A stretch of DNA of 10,180 nucleotides from Kiritimatiellia bacterium (lineage in GTDB: Bacteria; Verrucomicrobiota; Kiritimatiellia; UBA8416; JABMPJ01), in assembly GCA_029939545.1 (NCBI GenBank), contig JAOZSS010000041.1, positions 1 to 10,180 of the forward strand. The letters run 5' to 3'. Shown piece after piece: positions 5,688 to 10,180 of this stretch. Position 1 is the first letter of the stretch. Every line of letters begins with the position of its first letter. The position numbers and the translations under genes are program-made. The notes beneath the pieces are model-generated. The model was not told the origin of the DNA. It ran no database searches and worked only from the letters and a program-made list of their open reading frames with translations.

Positions 5688-8600
5688 ATGAAACGAATAC
5701 TGCGTACTTATCTCACGGCTGCGCTTATTATGCTCTGCTGTATGGTCGGCCTGTCTCGTGCCGACATGGCGGCGGCATCCCATGAATCGTTCCGGCATGC
5801 TGAGCAGCTCGAGAAGGACGGCAACTATGCTGATGCCTACGGGGTCTACGAGAAACTCCTGCTGGCAGCCGACACGGCAAGCCCTTACCTGGAACGTAGC
5901 CTTCTGCGCGCCTCAGGCTGTCTCCGGCGACTGAACCGTGGAGGCGAAACCGACGCCTTGCGCAAGAAAGTAATAGACCAGCATGCCACCAACTGGCGTC
6001 TCCTGCTGGCCGCCGCACGCGATATCTTTGGTGACCAACACCACGGCTTCAAAATTTCCGGCGCGTTCAAGCGCGGCCAGCATCGGGGTGGCGGCGAGTA
6101 CATGGGGTGCTTCGAGCGCGACAGGGTCCGGGCTCTACAGTGGCTGCTCCAGGCAGAGACAGGTCTCGATCAAGATCGCGAACACTCCCCCTCAGACGCG
6201 TCCGGGTTCTACCTCTTCCTTTCCGATGTGCTGACCGGACAGCGAACCGGCAACAGGGCCTGGCGCCTACAGTCCCTGACCGATATAGAGACGCTGCCTC
6301 CCTTCCAGGAAGGACGCTGGGGGCATCACCAGCCCACCCAAGGCGCACCGGTCGATCGCGCCGGCAAGGTCGTGCTATACGAAATCCCCGACCACTTCAC
6401 GGACGCACAGAGCGATGGCGAACGGTGGCGCTGGGCGCTGCAACGCGCCGAAGAAGCCAATCCGTCCGTTGCCCCGGCAACCCGCCAAACCTACGCCCAA
6501 TTTCTACACGGACAGTTCGGCGTACAGACGATGGTTCAGATCTCCCACTACCTGCGCCGCCCCTACGACGAAACAACCGACGACCGGCAGAACCGCCTCT
6601 CGCTCCCCACGCTGCGCGATGGCGAAACACTGGCCCGCCTGGCCACCGGCATCCAGCGCTTCGCCCTCCCGCCCGCACACCACTTCATCGCCCGCTTCAA
6701 GGCGCTGGCTGCCAGCAACAATGCCGGGGTCAGCCAGCAGGCCCTGAACCAGCTCGCCCGCATCTACGAGAACCGCCGCCAGTACGAACGGGCCGCCGAC
6801 ACCTGGCGCGAGAGCATCGCACGGCACGGCGACGGCAGCGACAAGTGGAAGCAGAAGCGCCTTGACCAGATCGAGGGCAACTGGGGACAGTTCGAACCCG
6901 GCAAGGTACAGCCCAGCGGCAACGACCCGGTGCTGGAGTATCGCTTCCGCAACGGCACCGAGCTGGCGCTTACGGCCAAACGGATCAACGTTCCCAAGCT
7001 GCTGCGAGACGTACAGAACTACATCAAGTCCAACCCGTCCCGACCGGACTGGCGCAAGCTGCAGATCGACAACATCGGCTATCGTCTGGTGACGGAGAAC
7101 CAGGAGGAGTATGTGGGCACGGTCGCGGCCATGTGGCGCGAGCACCTCGACCCCGCCCCAGGCCATTACGACCGACGGATCCGCTTCACCGCCCCGATCA
7201 TCGAGCCGGGCGCCTATCTCGTTAGCGGCAAGATGGAGGGGGGCAATACAAGCCATATCATCATCTGGGTCAGCAACACGGTTCTGCTGAAGAAGACCCT
7301 ACAGAAGCAAGCCCTGCTCTTCGTGGCCGATGCACGGAGCGGTCGGCCGGTGCCCGGACTCAACATCGAATGCTTCGGCTATCGCCGCAACTACCGGCGG
7401 GACAAGTCGGGGAAGGCGCGGACCGAGACAGAGACCGCCCATTTCGCGGCCTTCAGCAATCGCGACGGCATGGTGATTGCCGACGCCGACGAACTGGGCG
7501 ATGCCTATCAATGGTTGATCGTTGCCACGAGCGAGGAGGGTGCGGACGCTGAGGGCGTCGACCGGTTCGCCTACCTCGGGTTCACGCGTGTGTGGCATCC
7601 GGGCCCGAACCGGCAGAGCTATAACCGGACGAAAGCGTTTATCATGACCGATCGGCCGGTCTACCGTCCCGGCCAGCCGATTCATCTCAAGACCTGGCTA
7701 CAGCAGGCAAGCTATCAGCCCGACCATGAAGCCTCGTTTGCCAACCAGGAGATCACGCTGCTGATCAAAGATCCCCAAGGCTCGACACTCTATACCGGCA
7801 AGCATACCACCGATGGGTTCGGAGGTGTGGCCTTCGACTGGACCCCGCCGGCAGATGCCCGCCTCGGCGTCTACCGCATCGAAGTGCAGCGCTACGGCAG
7901 CAGCACGTTCCGCCTGGAGGAGTACAAGAAGCCCGAATTCGAGGTGACGGTTGACGGCCCCGACAAGTCGATCCGTCTCGGCGACAGTATCGCATTTACA
8001 GTCAGGGGGCAGTACTACTTCGGAGCTCCGGTTGCTAAAGGAACGGTCCGTTACAAGGTGAAGCGACGTGCGTACAACGACTTCTGGTACCCAATTGAGC
8101 CGTGGGATTGGCTCTACGGCAACGGTTACGGTTGGCTGGGCAGCGACTGGACCTGGTTCCCCGGCTGGCACCGCTGGGGCTATCCACGCCCGCAGCCGCT
8201 CTGGTTCCCGCGTCCCGAGCCGCCGCCCGCGCTGGTCGCGGAAGGTGTAGCCCCGCTGGGCGAGGACGGGACACTGACCGTCCGCATCGACACCGCGACG
8301 GATGCGGAGCTGTATGGCGATATCGACCAGCGCTACGAAATCACCGCCGAAATCACCGACGCCTCGCGACGGACCATCGTAGGCTCCGGCAGCGCAACCG
8401 CCACTCGCGCGCCATTCCGGGTTTGTCTCTGGGCCCATCGCGGATTCTACCAGGTGGGCGACACGATCCGGATCGAGGGCTCCGCACGCACAATCGACGG
8501 CAACCCCGTGCCCGGCCAGGCCTCAATACGCCTACTTCGCATTCGTTACGACGGCAACACACCCACTGAGACCGCTGTTCAGAACTGGTCCTTGAAAGCC

Positions 8601-10180
8601 GATGTCGAGGGACGCTTCCACCTGCAGATGGAAGCCGACCAGCCGGGGCACTACCGCGTCTCATGCATGTTCACCGACCGCCAGGGCAACACGATCGAAG
8701 GGGCCCAGATCCTGACGATACGCGGAGAAGGAAGCGGCGACTTCCGGTTTGATACGCTTCAATTGGCGGTTGAGCGTTCCACCTACTCACCGGGCGAGAA
8801 GGCCGAACTGTTGATCGGTACGGCAGCTCCCGACCAGACCGTCCTGCTGTTCGAGCGCCCCGTCAACGGTTCCTATTCCCTGCCACGGGTCTTGCGCATG
8901 GACGGACACACCGCCCTGCGCCAACTCAGCATTCGGGCCGCCGACCGGCCCAACATCTTCGTCGAGGCGTTGACGATCCGTGACGGCAAAATCCGGACCG
9001 TGGTGCGCGAGTTGCTCGTGCCGCCCGATGATCGCGTGCTTAGCGTAGAAGCCACCCCTTCCGCCGAAGACTTCGAGCCCGGCGAGCCAGCCCGTATCAA
9101 GCTGAGTGTGCGCGACGGAGAGGACCAACCCGTTGTCGGCGCCTGCGTGATCAGCGTGTACGACAAGGCACTCGACTATATTGCCGGCGGCGACACCATT
9201 CCGGATATCCGCGCCTTCTTCTGGAAGTGGCGGCGCAACCACTCGGTTCAGCAGAACAGCAACATCGACCGCTGGTTCCACAACCTGAGCCCCCCAAAGG
9301 CCGCCACCATGATGCCAATCGGTGTCTTCGGGCACACCATCGCCACTGACAACGGGGCGGCCCAAGGAGGAGGGCAAACGCTCCGTCGCGCCAAGGGTGG
9401 CCCGGTCCTGATGGAGGCCATGGCCGCGCCCATGGCGGCCGACAGCGTTGCCGAGATCAAGTCGGTTGGGGCTCCAGGCGGGGGCGGTGCCGCACCGGTT
9501 CAACCAGCCATCCGCAAGGCATTTGCCGACACCGCCTATTGGAATGGCCTGATCAACACCGACAGCAACGGCATGGCCGAGGTGGCGTTTGACATGCCGG
9601 AGAATCTGACGGCCTGGCGCATCCGCACCTGGGCGCTCGGGAACGGTGCGCGCGTCGGCGAGGCGTCGACCGAGGTGACCACCAGCAAGGACCTCCTGCT
9701 GCGACTCCAGGCACCGCGCTTTTTCGTGGAGCAGGATGAAGTCGTCCTCTCGGCCAACATTCACAACTACCTTCCCGATACGAAGCAAGTGCAGGCCGTC
9801 CTCGAGCTTGACGGGGCCTGCCTCCAGCCCATGCCGGGCACATCACTGAAGCAGTGGGTGGCCATCGGTCCCGGGGCCGAGACCCGCGCCGACTGGCGGG
9901 TCAAGGTGCTGCGCGAAGGCGAAGCCGTGGTCCGGATGCTGGCGCTGTCGGATGAAGAATCCGACGCCATGGAGATGCGCTTCCCGGTCTACGTCCACGG
10001 CATGCTCAAGACCGATACGTTCAGTCGCGTGATTCGACCCGAGGAGCGTTCCTGCCGGATCGATTTCACGGTGCCGGCCAAGCGCCGCCCCGCAGCCAGC
10101 CGACTCGAGGTGCGCACGTCGCCGTCGCTGGCCGCCAGCCTGGTGGACGCCCTCCCCTACCTGGCCCACTATCCCTACGG
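5688..10180 (+). CDS. Alpha-2-macroglobulin family protein with N-terminal TPR-like extension (3' end cut by the window edge)
   Basis: Large secreted protein of the bacterial A2M family, thought to trap attacking proteases through a bait region and a reactive thioester. 1497 complete residues; no stop before the edge. The signal peptide probably ends at SRA|D (about residue 25), with no convincing lipobox, unlike lipoprotein YfaS. A helical TPR-like N-terminus (about 30-105) and another TPR-like pair (about 350-385) precede the MG domains. Signatures: MG1-like YRFRNGTELALTAKRI (from about 413); MG2 motif FIMTDRPVYRPGQPIHLK (about 652-670); EEYKKPEFEVTV (about 744-755); bait-region-domain motif ERSTYSPGEKAELLIG (about 1025-1040) with DRPNIFVEAL; MG6-like ACVISVYDKALDYIAG; A2M-domain FADTAYW (Y1284, W1285) and MPENLTAWRIRTWA (from 1303). 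The last visible residues, YPYG, normally sit directly before the thioester Cys. Start: ATG at 5688 after GGGAG; the ATG at 5677 hits a stop after three codons. Whether a PBP1C gene follows, as is common, cannot be seen. Confidence 0.95.
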   Translation, partial: MKRILRTYLTAALIMLCCMVGLSRADMAAASHESFRHAEQLEKDGNYADAYGVYEKLLLAADTASPYLERSLLRASGCLRRLNRGGETDALRKKVIDQHATNWRLLLAAARDIFGDQHHGFKISGAFKRGQHRGGGEYMGCFERDRVRALQWLLQAETGLDQDREHSPSDASGFYLFLSDVLTGQRTGNRAWRLQSLTDIETLPPFQEGRWGHHQPTQGAPVDRAGKVVLYEIPDHFTDAQSDGERWRWALQRAEEANPSVAPATRQTYAQFLHGQFGVQTMVQISHYLRRPYDETTDDRQNRLSLPTLRDGETLARLATGIQRFALPPAHHFIARFKALAASNNAGVSQQALNQLARIYENRRQYERAADTWRESIARHGDGSDKWKQKRLDQIEGNWGQFEPGKVQPSGNDPVLEYRFRNGTELALTAKRINVPKLLRDVQNYIKSNPSRPDWRKLQIDNIGYRLVTENQEEYVGTVAAMWREHLDPAPGHYDRRIRFTAPIIEPGAYLVSGKMEGGNTSHIIIWVSNTVLLKKTLQKQALLFVADARSGRPVPGLNIECFGYRRNYRRDKSGKARTETETAHFAAFSNRDGMVIADADELGDAYQWLIVATSEEGADAEGVDRFAYLGFTRVWHPGPNRQSYNRTKAFIMTDRPVYRPGQPIHLKTWLQQASYQPDHEASFANQEITLLIKDPQGSTLYTGKHTTDGFGGVAFDWTPPADARLGVYRIEVQRYGSSTFRLEEYKKPEFEVTVDGPDKSIRLGDSIAFTVRGQYYFGAPVAKGTVRYKVKRRAYNDFWYPIEPWDWLYGNGYGWLGSDWTWFPGWHRWGYPRPQPLWFPRPEPPPALVAEGVAPLGEDGTLTVRIDTATDAELYGDIDQRYEITAEITDASRRTIVGSGSATATRAPFRVCLWAHRGFYQVGDTIRIEGSARTIDGNPVPGQASIRLLRIRYDGNTPTETAVQNWSLKADVEGRFHLQMEADQPGHYRVSCMFTDRQGNTIEGAQILTIRGEGSGDFRFDTLQLAVERSTYSPGEKAELLIGTAAPDQTVLLFERPVNGSYSLPRVLRMDGHTALRQLSIRAADRPNIFVEALTIRDGKIRTVVRELLVPPDDRVLSVEATPSAEDFEPGEPARIKLSVRDGEDQPVVGACVISVYDKALDYIAGGDTIPDIRAFFWKWRRNHSVQQNSNIDRWFHNLSPPKAATMMPIGVFGHTIATDNGAAQGGGQTLRRAKGGPVLMEAMAAPMAADSVAEIKSVGAPGGGGAAPVQPAIRKAFADTAYWNGLINTDSNGMAEVAFDMPENLTAWRIRTWALGNGARVGEASTEVTTSKDLLLRLQAPRFFVEQDEVVLSANIHNYLPDTKQVQAVLELDGACLQPMPGTSLKQWVAIGPGAETRADWRVKVLREGEAVVRMLALSDEESDAMEMRFPVYVHGMLKTDTFSRVIRPEERSCRIDFTVPAKRRPAASRLEVRTSPSLAASLVDALPYLAHYPY

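Noticed and set aside
6107..6865. Plus-strand open frame of 252 codons inside the A2M gene in another frame
   Set aside because: Very Arg/Pro-rich alternative-frame translation. The A2M frame is continuous through the region, so no frameshift is needed to explain it.
6504..7256. Minus-strand open frame of 250 codons opposite the A2M N-terminal region
   Set aside because: The plus frame runs unbroken from signal peptide to MG domains; the antisense frame has no recognisable features.
8787..9788. Minus-strand open frame of 333 codons opposite the A2M gene
   Set aside because: The plus strand here encodes conserved A2M motifs (YSPGEKAELL, DKALDYIAG, PENLTAWR). The antisense frame has the Gly/Val/His-rich look of a GC-driven shadow.

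Overview
The window reads as chromosomal DNA from a high-GC, Gram-negative, heterotrophic bacterium. An outer membrane is implied by three things: a Wza-type export lipoprotein, a C-terminal-Phe beta-barrel protein and a bacterial alpha-2-macroglobulin (A2M). The N-terminally extended A2M, the small prealbumin-like secreted protein and the general gene style would fit the PVC group (Kiritimatiellota, Verrucomicrobiota or Planctomycetota). That placement is inference only; no marker gene is present.

Left half (1-4524, minus strand): an exopolysaccharide secretion operon transcribed leftwards. In order of transcription it holds (i) a small secreted protein with a carboxypeptidase-regulatory/Cna-B-like domain (4524-4099), (ii) a Wza-family outer-membrane export lipoprotein whose first SLBB domain is split by an acidic, coiled-coil-like insert of about 105 residues (3972-2626), and (iii) a Wzc-family co-polymerase fused to a bacterial tyrosine (BY) kinase (2575 to beyond base 1). 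The kinase keeps every catalytic motif and an eight-Tyr cluster, but continues past that cluster into a Pro/Ala/Glu-rich tail that leaves the window. A sigma70-like promoter (TTGACA, 18 bp, TAAAAC) sits just upstream of the first gene.

Middle (4525-5687): a divergent intergenic region, then a plus-strand gene for a small predicted outer-membrane beta-barrel with an acidic N-terminal segment (4843-5562), closed by a strong intrinsic terminator (5585-5623).

Right half (5688 to end, plus strand): the first 1497 residues of a very large secreted A2M-family protein. The N-terminal helical/TPR-like extension and the macroglobulin (MG) domains are present, including MG2, bait-region-domain and A2M-domain signatures. 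The window ends at Tyr-Pro-Tyr-Gly, exactly where the family's thioester Cys-x-Glu-Gln motif normally begins, so the active centre is not visible. Two features stand out in it: a Trp/Tyr/Pro-rich insertion inside an MG domain and a Gly/Ala-rich, dibasic, bait-like linker.

Functionally the window is about the cell envelope: regulated export of a surface polysaccharide on one strand, and an outer-membrane protein plus a probable protease-trapping defence protein on the other. All genes are recognisable at family level; the novelty lies in inserts and extensions rather than in a wholly unknown system. No tRNA, rRNA, CRISPR array or mobile element was seen.
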